DNA of 64,000 nt from JBICHN01 sp043101845 (GTDB lineage Bacteria > Planctomycetota > Phycisphaerae > Phycisphaerales > UBA5793): NCBI GenBank assembly GCA_043101845.1, contig JBICHN010000011.1, positions 1,674,001-1,738,000 of the forward strand, written 5' to 3'. Each line of letters opens with the position of its first letter. The first letter of the stretch is position 1. The notes below the pieces were generated by a model. It searched no databases, was not told the origin of the DNA, and was given only the letters and a program-made list of their open reading frames with translations. Shown here piece by piece: positions 26,825 to 35,930 of this stretch. A program made the translations under genes and the position numbers.

Positions 26825-27424
26825 ATGAATGTCCCGCCCACCGCGCCTCTCGTCCATTTCACGATCGAGAATCCGTGGCCTCTGGCGATCGGACTCGCCC
26901 TCGTCGGGTTCGGCGTCTATCGGTGGGGCCTCACGAGAGGATCGAGAACCCGGATAAGCGGCGCCATCATTTTCCTGGCTGCGGTCGCGCTTCTGCCTCT
27001 GGCGAGGTTCATCGAGAGCAGTCGCGAGCAACTCATCCGCGTGACTCGGTCGCTCGTCGACGCGGCGGTCAATGGCGACTCCGACCAGTTCGGGGCCTTC
27101 CTGAGCGACCAGGTCGAGATTACCTTCGGCCGGGACGAGATCCCCGGCGGTCGTGGTGAGTTGCTCGCGCTCATGGTCGTCATTCCGTCCGTCATCGAGT
27201 CGAACCGGATCCGTGAGATCGATGCGGGAGTGGGGGAGAATGGGATCGGCGAGGTCGCCTTCGCCCAGACGACGGGAACGAGATTCGGCCGTCCGGTCCC
27301 GAATGAGTGGCGAATTCGCTGGCGACGCGACGCGAACAACGACTGGCGAGTGAGTGAGCTCGTGTGGGAGGAGATCTACTTCAACGAGACACCGAGTCGC
27401 CGCTACTGGCCGTCCGGCGGTTGA
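26825..27424 (+). CDS. Membrane protein with C-terminal NTF2-like domain
   Basis: This 199-residue protein has two N-terminal hydrophobic segments (about 17-36 and 44-62). A soluble part (about 65-195) follows that looks like an NTF2/SnoaL-type cone fold: an opening helix 'LVDAAVNGDSDQFGAFLSDQVEITFG' and late strands 'EWRIRWRRDANNDWRVSELVW'. No catalytic residues can be named and the function is unknown. GGAGG lies 9 bases before the ATG. Its last 22 bases overlap the 3' end of the convergent gene. Confidence 0.65.
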   Translation: MNVPPTAPLVHFTIENPWPLAIGLALVGFGVYRWGLTRGSRTRISGAIIFLAAVALLPLARFIESSREQLIRVTRSLVDAAVNGDSDQFGAFLSDQVEITFGRDEIPGGRGELLALMVVIPSVIESNRIREIDAGVGENGIGEVAFAQTTGTRFGRPVPNEWRIRWRRDANNDWRVSELVWEEIYFNETPSRRYWPSGG

Positions 27425-29802
27425 TCACCCGAGGTCACTTCGACTTCCTCCATGATCTGCGTCCGCAGTTCCGCGATGCGACGCACCCCGGCGTGCTCGC
27501 TGCGTCGAGCGGCGAGCCAGGCGGGGTTCTCGTCCGACGGCGCCCGCGTGAGAATCCAAGCGAGCAGGACGATGGGTTCCGTCGTTCGGCTCATCGTGTC
27601 ATCGAGATCATCGAGCAGTGGACGAAACCGATCGCTGATCGATTCGGCGGATCGAAAGTGCAGGACCGTCCACGCCTGCGTCGAGGCGTTGAAGCTCGGC
27701 CAGCGTTCTCGAATCGTGGTGATCGCTTGTTCGGCGAGTTCGCTCTTCCAGTCCTCGACCGTCGCGACGGCGCCGCTTCTCTCGAGTCGACTCAGATAGA
27801 CCACGAACTGGGCGAGCGCGGTTATGGCTTCCATCCGCGCCTGAGCGTCCCCGGACGAAATGGACTCGAGCCGGGAACGCAGCTCGTCCTGCGTCATGGC
27901 CCATGGTGTCCGGTCGCCTCCGCGGACCTCTCGCGACACGGTCAGAGGGGTTGAACGCATGCGTCCCTCGGCGTCCATACCTGCGTTCAACACTGCGAGG
28001 TAACGAGTATTGAAACGAACGAAGGGTGACTGATCGAGTGAGAGACCGAGCTGCGAGAGATCGATCCGTGTGCGAATCGTCATCGTCTCGCCGGGCGCAA
28101 TGCGAAATCGACGGGACAGATCCGCGACAAGCGGCTGCTCGGCGGTCCGTTGCCCAGACACGGTGAGCGAAGGCCAGATCATCACGGATTCGGGAAGGTA
28201 TTCATTCGCGCCGATCGGAAGCGACCATTCGGAGTTGTTTCGGATGTCGATCGTCAACACGATCGGATCGAGTGGCGCCGCATCGTCGGTCGAGGTCGAT
28301 ACGCGAAGCGTGACCATCGAGTCGGGATTCGTGTACAAGACCTGCAACTCATCGGCGACACCGTCGACGAGTGCCGCGAGTGCGCTGACCCGGTCGCTCG
28401 CGGCGAATGATCGTCCGAGTTCACTCTCGAGGCGGAACTTCGCCCAGAGGCCGATTGCAGACGCCGGATCGTCCGCGTACAGATTTGCCAATCCGCGAAC
28501 CGCCGCCTGTTGGCGGCCTGACGCATATTGGGTGAGGGTGGTCCCGAGGAGTTGATAGACCTCATCGAGGTCGTCCGAACCGAAATGAGAGTCCGGCCCG
28601 GCGTCGACCAGCGCACTCCAGCCGGTCAGGAGAGACCGGTCGGACGGTGACCATGCGCTCTCATCACCGAGCAGTTCGCGCGCCAGTGTCGGATCGTTCT
28701 CAAGCCAGACCCGGAGTATCGCCACTTCCAGCCGAGCGTCGTGCGGCGCTTCCGCCGCATCGTCGACAAGGCTGGAAAGCGCGTTCAGCGCGGCCGTTCT
28801 GGCGTCGACATCTCCAGCGGCGTCTCCGAGTATGGCCGCGGCTCGATTCACGAGGAATCGTCGTGAATCGAAATCTCTCGACGCTTCGCCCGTCGCGGAC
28901 TGGCCTGATTGCAAACTCTGATCGAGCCCGGCGAGTATCGCGAGTCCCGCCGCCGGACCTTCCGCCCCAGCGGTCGCGAGCGCGAGTCGAACCCGCAGAC
29001 TCAGTCCAGACTGGGCACGATTCCCCCAGAGCGCGGGGGGGATCTCCCGCATCGCGGTGAGCAGAACACGGGCGGAGCCGTACGCGCCAGCATCCATTAA
29101 GAGCACCGTGAGATCGTCGATCGCGGCGATATTCGTGGGGTCCGTCCGCAGCACCTTTACGAGGGCTTCCGCGGTCAAGACAGGATCGCCGCTCTGCGTG
29201 TCCACGATGAGCGCGGCGAGAGCGGCGGACTCCCGAAAGTACGGATCAAGCGCGAGCGAGAGTTTGAGCCACTCGAGGAACGCCGCCTCATTCCCGTGCT
29301 CGCGCTGCAGGACGGCGCCGTCATAGGCGAGTCGACTCCGGACGGTCGCTGGAATCGCCCGTCCGGAGGGACCGAGGAATCGGTCATACGCGGCCAGACG
29401 CTCGGCGACCGATTGTCGTTCGCTGATTCCTTGTCGAATCACATGCAACAGGTTCCGATGGTCGTCCGGGTCCCTCTTGAGGATTCGTCGACGCGCTTCG
29501 AACTCCGCCTTTGCGTCTCCGGTTCGTTGCCCGGCCCGAACGAGGCGTCGATCGATCTCGAGGTCGTTGGGGGTAAGCTCGTGCGCCGTGCGAAGGTAGA
29601 TGACGGATTCTTCAAAACCGGCCTCGTCACCCACGGCGGCGCGGAAGGCGGCGAGCTGGACGAGACGCCGTGCGAGCACGGCGTCGGCCGAATCGTCCTG
29701 TATACCCTGCGCCAATACCGTTGACGCCGCGGCGCCTCTGAGAAGGAGCAACGAGACGACGACCACGAGGCCGCCGCGCGCGATTCGGATTCCAGGCCTC
29801 AT
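27403..29802 (-). CDS. Large exported protein with TPR-like N-terminal half, unknown function
   Basis: This 799-residue protein begins with a clear signal peptide ('IRIARGGLVVVVSLLLLRGAAASTVLAQ'). The first 500 residues are helical and Ala/Leu/Arg/Asp-rich in a pattern like tetratricopeptide or similar helical repeats ('LVQLAAFRAAVGDEAGFEESVIYLRTAHELTPNDLEIDRRLV'). A beta-rich segment follows (about 505-640), then a second helical section. I do not recognise a named family. The start at 29802 has GGGAG five bases upstream and places the signal peptide at the very N-terminus. An open frame continues upstream to 29907. Confidence 0.7.
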   Translation of the reverse strand: MRPGIRIARGGLVVVVSLLLLRGAAASTVLAQGIQDDSADAVLARRLVQLAAFRAAVGDEAGFEESVIYLRTAHELTPNDLEIDRRLVRAGQRTGDAKAEFEARRRILKRDPDDHRNLLHVIRQGISERQSVAERLAAYDRFLGPSGRAIPATVRSRLAYDGAVLQREHGNEAAFLEWLKLSLALDPYFRESAALAALIVDTQSGDPVLTAEALVKVLRTDPTNIAAIDDLTVLLMDAGAYGSARVLLTAMREIPPALWGNRAQSGLSLRVRLALATAGAEGPAAGLAILAGLDQSLQSGQSATGEASRDFDSRRFLVNRAAAILGDAAGDVDARTAALNALSSLVDDAAEAPHDARLEVAILRVWLENDPTLARELLGDESAWSPSDRSLLTGWSALVDAGPDSHFGSDDLDEVYQLLGTTLTQYASGRQQAAVRGLANLYADDPASAIGLWAKFRLESELGRSFAASDRVSALAALVDGVADELQVLYTNPDSMVTLRVSTSTDDAAPLDPIVLTIDIRNNSEWSLPIGANEYLPESVMIWPSLTVSGQRTAEQPLVADLSRRFRIAPGETMTIRTRIDLSQLGLSLDQSPFVRFNTRYLAVLNAGMDAEGRMRSTPLTVSREVRGGDRTPWAMTQDELRSRLESISSGDAQARMEAITALAQFVVYLSRLERSGAVATVEDWKSELAEQAITTIRERWPSFNASTQAWTVLHFRSAESISDRFRPLLDDLDDTMSRTTEPIVLLAWILTRAPSDENPAWLAARRSEHAGVRRIAELRTQIMEEVEVTSGDQPPDGQ

Positions 29803-29981
29803 TCGATCTCCCTCGAGTTCGCCCGTTCCGCAGGGTGGGCGGCTGATCGTAAGCGACGCGTACGCCGAAATGTACCGCGCCATTCGATTGACACCCCGGC
29901 CACCCATTGGTAGCGTTCGCGCTACCTTCCGGGCGACTCAATTGGCCGGAATCACTCTTGAAATGAGCAACGGACGGTCTC

Positions 29982-31082
29982 ATGCGAATCACTCGAAACG
30001 GTCTCCGCGCTCTCGTCGGCAGCTGCTCCTTGGCGATGGTCTTCGCATTGAGCGCCCCGACCATGGGGCAACTGAGCAGCCGGATCCTCGACGCCTCGCA
30101 GCCCCTCACCGCCGACCAGCGGGCTGAGGTGGAAGCGTTTGCGGAAGCGCAGGTTGAATCCCTCGCCGAGCGCGATCCAAGAGCGTCGACCGAGGCTCGT
30201 CGACGCCTCGTGTCGCCACTCACCCAGCGCAGTTCGAGTCGGACCTTTCGGCTTGTCTACGACGATGTACTTACCCCGCGGCTCATCGCCCTGATCGAGG
30301 ACGGTGAACGCCCGATTCATGCTCGCGTCGCCGCGCTTCATCTCCTCGGGGCGATCGCCTCGGACCGGTCCACGGCCGCGCTCCAGGACTTTCTGGTCGC
30401 TGATCAGGAAGCGATTCGGTACGCCGCCGCGATTGCAGCCCAACGCGCCTTCGCTCGGATCATCGAAGGAGAGGCCATGTTGAGCAACAATCGCCAGCGA
30501 GAACTCGACCTCGCTCGGTGGCTCAAGGCGGCGATCTCTTCAGAGCGAAACGACCTGCCGCTGCACGCCCAGTTCGCAGCGCTCGGCGCCAGTTCGAATG
30601 CGACCGATGCGGTCGAGTATCTCAGCGGAGGTCTGCAGGATCAGCTTCGCGATGTCTACGACGGGGGTCCTGATGCGCGAATAGCGCGCTTCCAGGACGC
30701 ATTACAGCGCAGCCTCAACCAATACCTCCAGCTCAAACTCGAGGGGGCTCCAAATCTGGCGAACCTGGAGAAGCTCATGATTCAGACCGCAGTCATGTCT
30801 CTTGTGCTCGCGATTGACGATGCGACGGAGGAGAGTGACCTTACTCCGAGACAACGCACGGCGTACGCGGAGTTGGCGCGGACCGCGGAGAGCGTGCTCG
30901 TGGTCGTCACCGGTCAGACCGAATCGACGACGGGCATCTCACAGGCGTTCTCGTCGAGCGATTATGCGCAGGCGAATACGGTGCTCGCGAGCCGCTGGCT
31001 CGACTCGAGCGGCCCGATCCTGCGTCAGTCGAGTTGGGGCTTCGCGGCGGGTGACTTCGAGGAGTCGCGGCTCTTTCCCTGA
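29982..31082 (+). CDS. Exported helical-repeat (HEAT-like) protein, unknown function
   Basis: This 366-residue protein has a signal peptide (about 1-29, ending AP-TMGQ). The mature part is almost wholly helical. A short stretch near 95-165 ('ARVAALHLLGAIASDRSTAALQDFLVADQEAIRYAAAIAAQRAF') reads like HEAT repeats, which usually act as protein-binding scaffolds. No catalytic motif is visible. It diverges from the large exported protein, with 179 bases between starts, and sits 41 bases before the oppA-like gene. Confidence 0.7.
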   Translation: MRITRNGLRALVGSCSLAMVFALSAPTMGQLSSRILDASQPLTADQRAEVEAFAEAQVESLAERDPRASTEARRRLVSPLTQRSSSRTFRLVYDDVLTPRLIALIEDGERPIHARVAALHLLGAIASDRSTAALQDFLVADQEAIRYAAAIAAQRAFARIIEGEAMLSNNRQRELDLARWLKAAISSERNDLPLHAQFAALGASSNATDAVEYLSGGLQDQLRDVYDGGPDARIARFQDALQRSLNQYLQLKLEGAPNLANLEKLMIQTAVMSLVLAIDDATEESDLTPRQRTAYAELARTAESVLVVVTGQTESTTGISQAFSSSDYAQANTVLASRWLDSSGPILRQSSWGFAAGDFEESRLFP

Positions 31083-31123
31083 GCCTTGAGTGAATCGTCT
31101 CGCATGAATCCGGGGCGCCGCGC

Positions 31124-32995
31124 ATGAAGCTCATCGTTCCGTTCCTCATCCTTCTGGTCCTCCTCTTCGGCGCCGTTTTGGCGGACCGTCCGCAGGAGCC
31201 GGCCGATCTCGTCTTCGTCAATCGAGGTGAGATCCACACGCTCGATCCGCAGAAGATGAGCTGGATGCAGGATCTGCGTATCGCCTACAACCTCTACGAG
31301 GGGCTGGTGCGCTGGAACAACGAGACCTTCGAGATCGAGCCCGCGGTCGCGTCGTCGTGGGAGGTGTCGCCCGACGGACTCGTGTACACCTTCCATCTTC
31401 GACCTGAAGCGAAGTGGTCAAATGGCGACCCGGTGACCGCAGGGGACTTCGTGTATTCCTGGCGCCGGGCGCTGCTACCCGATACCGCGGCCGATTACTC
31501 CGATCTCTTCTTCAAAATCAAAGGGGCTGAGGAGTTTTTCAACTGGCGGTCGACGCAACTCGAATCCTATCGCGCCGGTGAGTCAACGCCGAGTGTCGAG
31601 GCGGCGACTCGCCTTCGGGACGAAGCGTTCGACGAGTTTGACCGGATGGTCGGTCTCAAGGCGCTCGACGATCACACGCTTGAAGTCACGCTCGAGGGTC
31701 CCACGCCCTACATCCTTGACCTCTTCGCGTTCGGGCCGTTCTTCCCGGTGCATCCGCCGACCGTGGACGGCTGGATCGAGATTGACGCGACGACCGGCGC
31801 CATTCAGCAACTCTTCGGCTGGACCAAGCCGCCGTACCTTGTGTCAAACGGACCCTACCAGCTCACGATCTGGCGCTATATGCGGGACATGCGACTCGAG
31901 CGCAACCCGTACTACTGGAACCCGGATCTTGCGCAGTCCGATTCGATCCTTTCGGTTTCGATCGATGATCCGTCGACTGCGATTCTGGCGTTTGAGACGG
32001 GCTCAATCGACTGGTTGAGCACCGTCGAGGCTGACTACAAAGCTGACATGCTCGTCGAGCTCAATCGTTACCTCGATCGAAACGCGTCCCGAATCTCCGA
32101 ACTCGAGGCCGAAGGAATCACCGACTACGACGATCAACTCGCGATCCTCGCGAAAGAGTCGCCTCCTCAGGAGGGCGAACGCAACAACATTCACGCGTTT
32201 CCTTCGTACGGCACCTACTTCTACAACTTCAATTGCTCCGAACGGCTCAACAACGGCGCGATGAACCCATTCGCCGATGCGCGCATTCGTCGAGCCTTCA
32301 CCATGGCGGTCGATAAAGACGCGATCGTGCAGAAGGTCACCCGGCTCAACCAGCCGGTGGCGCGAGTGTTCATTCCGCCCGGTTCAATCCCCGGCTACTC
32401 GAGTCCCGCGGGCGTTCCGTACGATCCCGCCGGCGCCCGCGAGCTTCTCGCGGAGGCGGGATGGGTGGATCGGGACAAGGACGGCGTCATTGAAAATGAG
32501 AGGGGCGAGCCGTTTCCCGATATTGAGATTCTCTACAACACGAACGGGGATCACAAGTACCCGGCGCAGGCCATCGCGTCCATGTGGCAACAGGACCTGC
32601 AGGTACGCGCGCACACCGTCGGGAAGGAGAGCAAGACCTTCGCCGAGGATCTGAAGAACCACAACTTCATGGTCTCACGCGCCGGCTGGTACGGTGACTA
32701 CGGCGACCCGACCACCTTCCTCGATCTCTTCCGAACCGGAAACGGCAACAACGATCGCAACTACTCAAACGAGTACTTCGACACGCTCATGGCGGAGACC
32801 GATCGGGAGACCGATCCGGCGAAGCGCATGAGACTTCTCGAAGAGGCCGAGCGATTCGTAATGGATGAGGAACTGCCGCTCCTCCCGATCTTCCATTATG
32901 TCACGCTCTACCAGTACGACCCGGCCGAGCTGAGTGGAATCTCGCAGCACCCGCGGCTTGTGCAGTACCTCTGGAAGATGAAAGTGACGCGATGA
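31124..32995 (+). CDS. oppA: Peptide ABC transporter substrate-binding protein (OppA/SBP family 5)
   Basis: This 623-residue protein has an N-terminal hydrophobic export segment (about 1-20) without a lipobox. The SBP_bac_5 domain is clear: 'LDPQKMSWMQDLRIAYNLYEGLVRWN', 'PAVASSWEVSPDGLVYTFHLRPEAKWSNGDPVTAGDFVYSWRR', and 'NDRNYSNEYFDTLMAE'. The family delivers oligopeptides to an inner-membrane permease. It overlaps the next gene by four bases (ATGA), so the two are translationally coupled. Confidence 0.93.
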   Translation: MKLIVPFLILLVLLFGAVLADRPQEPADLVFVNRGEIHTLDPQKMSWMQDLRIAYNLYEGLVRWNNETFEIEPAVASSWEVSPDGLVYTFHLRPEAKWSNGDPVTAGDFVYSWRRALLPDTAADYSDLFFKIKGAEEFFNWRSTQLESYRAGESTPSVEAATRLRDEAFDEFDRMVGLKALDDHTLEVTLEGPTPYILDLFAFGPFFPVHPPTVDGWIEIDATTGAIQQLFGWTKPPYLVSNGPYQLTIWRYMRDMRLERNPYYWNPDLAQSDSILSVSIDDPSTAILAFETGSIDWLSTVEADYKADMLVELNRYLDRNASRISELEAEGITDYDDQLAILAKESPPQEGERNNIHAFPSYGTYFYNFNCSERLNNGAMNPFADARIRRAFTMAVDKDAIVQKVTRLNQPVARVFIPPGSIPGYSSPAGVPYDPAGARELLAEAGWVDRDKDGVIENERGEPFPDIEILYNTNGDHKYPAQAIASMWQQDLQVRAHTVGKESKTFAEDLKNHNFMVSRAGWYGDYGDPTTFLDLFRTGNGNNDRNYSNEYFDTLMAETDRETDPAKRMRLLEEAERFVMDEELPLLPIFHYVTLYQYDPAELSGISQHPRLVQYLWKMKVTR

Positions 32996-33945
32996 CGCAG
33001 ATGGTCGTCCGGCGACTGCTTCAGTTGCCTTTCATCATCCTCGCCATCTACACGATTACCTTCGTGCTCGCCTGGCTCCTGCCCGGGAACCCGCTCGAAC
33101 GGCCCGAAGGGCGCCGCCCACCCGCTGCGGTGATCGAGGCGATGTCCGCCCAGTACAACCTCGACAACCCCGTCAAGTTCTATTTCTCGTATCTGTACGA
33201 CGCATCGGGTCTCGCCTATCTCGCGGGTGACACGGATCGCGTCTTCGACTTCGGACCGTGTTTGCAGTATCAGGACTGGTCGGTGAACGAACTTATCGGG
33301 AGCGCGCTTCCGGTCAGTGTGACGCTCGGCCTTGCCGCGATAACTTTCGCCCTTGTCATCGGACTCACCGCCGGAATCGTCGGCGCCGTCCGTCCCGGAA
33401 GTTTCGCTGACTTCGCGACCTTCCTCGTCGCGCTCATCGGTGTCAGCCTCCCGACCTTCGTCATCGGCGCCGGCCTGCTCATTCTGTTCGCGGTTGTGTT
33501 TCCCGTATTTCGCGTGGCGAGTTGGGGAGGATTCAGCGATCTGTTTCTCCCGGCGCTGACCCTGAGCCTGCCGTACGCCGCCTACATTGCGCGACTGACG
33601 CGACTCGGCATGATCGATACGCTCAACCAGGACTTCATTCGGACGGCCCGCGCGAAAGGCGTACCGGAATGGCGCGTCATCCTGAAACATGCGCTCAAGG
33701 TGTCGTTCCTGCCGGTGTTGAGCTTCCTCGGTCCGGCGACCGCCGCGGTCATGACGGGGTCGTTTGTCGTCGAAAAGGTCTACAATGTCCCCGGCCTGGG
33801 ACAGCACTTCGTCAACTCGGTCCTCAATAAGGATCTCTTTGTCATCATGGGCGTCGTGCTGACCTATTCGACGCTTCTCGTCTTGTTCAACCTGATCGTT
33901 GATGTGCTCTACCGCTGGGTTGACCCTCGCATCGACATCGCCTGA
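32992..33945 (+). CDS. oppB: Peptide ABC transporter permease (OppB-like)
   Basis: This 317-residue inner-membrane protein has six hydrophobic segments. The coupling loop 'DFIRTARAKGVPEWRVILKHALKVSFLPVLSFLGPATA' and the N-terminal 'MVVRRLLQLPFIILAIYTITFVLAWLLPGNP' are typical of OppB/DppB. This subunit normally pairs with an OppC permease and OppD/OppF ATPases. None follows here. The next gene, 10 bases on, is a thioesterase. Confidence 0.93.
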   Translation: MTQMVVRRLLQLPFIILAIYTITFVLAWLLPGNPLERPEGRRPPAAVIEAMSAQYNLDNPVKFYFSYLYDASGLAYLAGDTDRVFDFGPCLQYQDWSVNELIGSALPVSVTLGLAAITFALVIGLTAGIVGAVRPGSFADFATFLVALIGVSLPTFVIGAGLLILFAVVFPVFRVASWGGFSDLFLPALTLSLPYAAYIARLTRLGMIDTLNQDFIRTARAKGVPEWRVILKHALKVSFLPVLSFLGPATAAVMTGSFVVEKVYNVPGLGQHFVNSVLNKDLFVIMGVVLTYSTLLVLFNLIVDVLYRWVDPRIDIA

Positions 33946-33955
33946 AGGATCGTCT

Positions 33956-34351
33956 GTGGCCGATCAATCGACTGAAGATACCGGATGTCCGGCGCTCCGG
34001 ATCGTGACCATGCCGCGCGATACCAACCCGTACGGCACGATCTTTGGCGGAGTCATCCTGAGCTACATCGATCAGGCTGGATTCATCGAAGCGAGGAAGC
34101 ATGGGCGCCATCGCTGGGTGACGGTCGCGATGGACAAAGTCGTGTTTCAGGCGCCGGTCCAGGTCGGGGATGTCGTCAATTTCTTCACCCGCACGCTCAG
34201 AACGGGAATGAGCAGCGTCTCAGTCGAGGTCGCGGTTCAAGCCGAGCGAGGCGATGGATCGATCGTTGATGTAACGATGGCCACGATGACGCTCGTCGCC
34301 GTCGATCGAGAAGGACGCTCGATTCCATTCAGCGCCTCGCCGACGGTCTGA
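33956..34351 (+). CDS. YciA-like acyl-CoA thioesterase (hotdog fold)
   Basis: This is a 131-residue protein. 'MPRDTNPYGTIFGGVILSYIDQAG' carries the Asn/Gly/Asp pattern of YciA/BACH-type hotdog thioesterases, with 'VVFQAPVQVGDVVNF' and 'MTLVAVDREGRSIPF' completing the fold. It should hydrolyse acyl-CoA to free acid and CoA in the cytosol, as an oligomer. The start is GTG 33956 with AAGGA seven bases before it. It is 10 bases after oppB and probably on the same message. Confidence 0.9.
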   Translation: MADQSTEDTGCPALRIVTMPRDTNPYGTIFGGVILSYIDQAGFIEARKHGRHRWVTVAMDKVVFQAPVQVGDVVNFFTRTLRTGMSSVSVEVAVQAERGDGSIVDVTMATMTLVAVDREGRSIPFSASPTV

Positions 34352-34423
34352 CTCCAGTTGCGGTCAAAGCGACATGAGGTACGATCGGCGGCAGAAGCGC
34401 CAGCAGTCCCGGGAGCACGCGTG

Positions 34424-35842
34424 ATGAGCGAGATGAGATCCAACCGTCATGTCATCGTCACGGAGATCAACTGGCGCGAAGCGCTCCTGTTCCCTCGAAT
34501 CGTTTCCGCGTTCACCATGGCGGCGCAACCCGGTCGACTCCTCATGGGACTTGCGATCGTTACCGTGCTCATGCTGGGCGGAAGTCTCTGGGACGCCGTG
34601 GCCGGGCCGACCGTCGGGCCGGCGGGACTTGCGGACCTCAGCGACGCCGACGCGCTGGAATCAGAACTGCGTTTGATCGCTCGGGATGGATCGTTTGGAG
34701 AGTCGGCGATCGCAGGGGAACTCTCGACCCGTGAGCGACTCACCGTCGAAGATGTTCGCGCTGCGTGGATTGAGTGGTACCGCGCTCTCGACGAAGACGG
34801 GCGCGATCGAGCCCGTCCTGAGATCGACCGGACGCTCGGACGACTCGAAGCGATTGAACCCCGCGGCGTCTTTCAGGCGACGGTCGATGAAACTCGCGTC
34901 GTGCTCGCGGCCTTGATCAGCCCGGATCCCAACCTCGATCTTTCCGATCGACTGGTTCTCGCGACGCAATTCAAACCGGCGCTCATTCTTGCGCTCTGGC
35001 GTGATCATCCGGTCTTTCTCGCCGTTTATGGGCTCTGGTTCTTCATTGTCGTGTTCATTGGCGGAGCGATGATCTCACGGTCAGTGGCCTGTGAGTTTGC
35101 GATCACCCAGTACATTCCGTGGACAGAGGCGCTCGCATTCGCGTTGAAGCGATCGTTGACACTCATTTCAACCGCGCTCCTCCCCGCCATCGCTATCGTC
35201 ATCGGACTCCTGCTGCTCGCCATCGGAGGTCTGCTTTTCCGCATACCCGCGCTCGATGTGCTGGGCGGATTGCTGTATGGCCCGGCGCTTTTCGGCGGGT
35301 TTCTGCTCGCCATCATTCTCGTGCTCGGCGTGTTTGGTTTTGGTCTCTTCGTCCCGGCGGTGACGGTCGAATCCGCGGATGCGCCCGACGCGATCTCACG
35401 GGCGTTCGCCTATGTGAAGAATCGTCCGCTGCACCTCCTCTGGTATCTCGTGCTGGCGTCGATCATCGGGTGGCTTGGTTTCGTCGTGGTGGCGGGTCTC
35501 GCCTGGCTTACGATCAACCTCACCGCGTATGGCGCCTCGATGTTCTTCGAATCAAGCGCGGTACTCGAACATGCGGAGGCGCGATCGCTCGTTGACTTCT
35601 CGGGTTACGGATCGGAACTCGATCTTTCGCCGACTGGGCGCGCGGCCGTGGCCCTGATCGGACTTTGGAAGACGATCATCGCCGGCCTCGTTGCGGGCTA
35701 CCTGTTCAGCTTCAGCTACGCGGCGTGGACCGTCATCTACTTCCTCCTCCGGAAGGTCGTCGACGATCAGGATCTGGACGAGATCTGGCAGCCCGGTCTC
35801 ATCGAGGGCACCCTCGCGCCGGAAGTCGTCGACGCCGGATAA
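34424..35842 (+). CDS. Multi-span membrane protein of unknown function
   Basis: This 472-residue protein has one membrane helix near 40-60, then a soluble charged domain of about 130 residues (about 75-195). Five or six further membrane segments follow, with short loops between them. I do not recognise the family. The pattern 'FAYVKNRPLHLLWYLVL' resembles glycerophosphoryl diester phosphodiesterase-type membrane regions, but no enzyme domain is attached. GGGAG lies eight bases before the ATG at 34424. An open frame from 34358 has no such site. Confidence 0.65.
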   Translation: MSEMRSNRHVIVTEINWREALLFPRIVSAFTMAAQPGRLLMGLAIVTVLMLGGSLWDAVAGPTVGPAGLADLSDADALESELRLIARDGSFGESAIAGELSTRERLTVEDVRAAWIEWYRALDEDGRDRARPEIDRTLGRLEAIEPRGVFQATVDETRVVLAALISPDPNLDLSDRLVLATQFKPALILALWRDHPVFLAVYGLWFFIVVFIGGAMISRSVACEFAITQYIPWTEALAFALKRSLTLISTALLPAIAIVIGLLLLAIGGLLFRIPALDVLGGLLYGPALFGGFLLAIILVLGVFGFGLFVPAVTVESADAPDAISRAFAYVKNRPLHLLWYLVLASIIGWLGFVVVAGLAWLTINLTAYGASMFFESSAVLEHAEARSLVDFSGYGSELDLSPTGRAAVALIGLWKTIIAGLVAGYLFSFSYAAWTVIYFLLRKVVDDQDLDEIWQPGLIEGTLAPEVVDAG

Positions 35843-35930
35843 CATCCGTCGTTCGTTGTGGAATTCGTCAGATTCGTGTACGGGGAGAGACGGCGCTTCG
35901 ACGCGTGACGCCGATCGCCGATAAGAGGGT

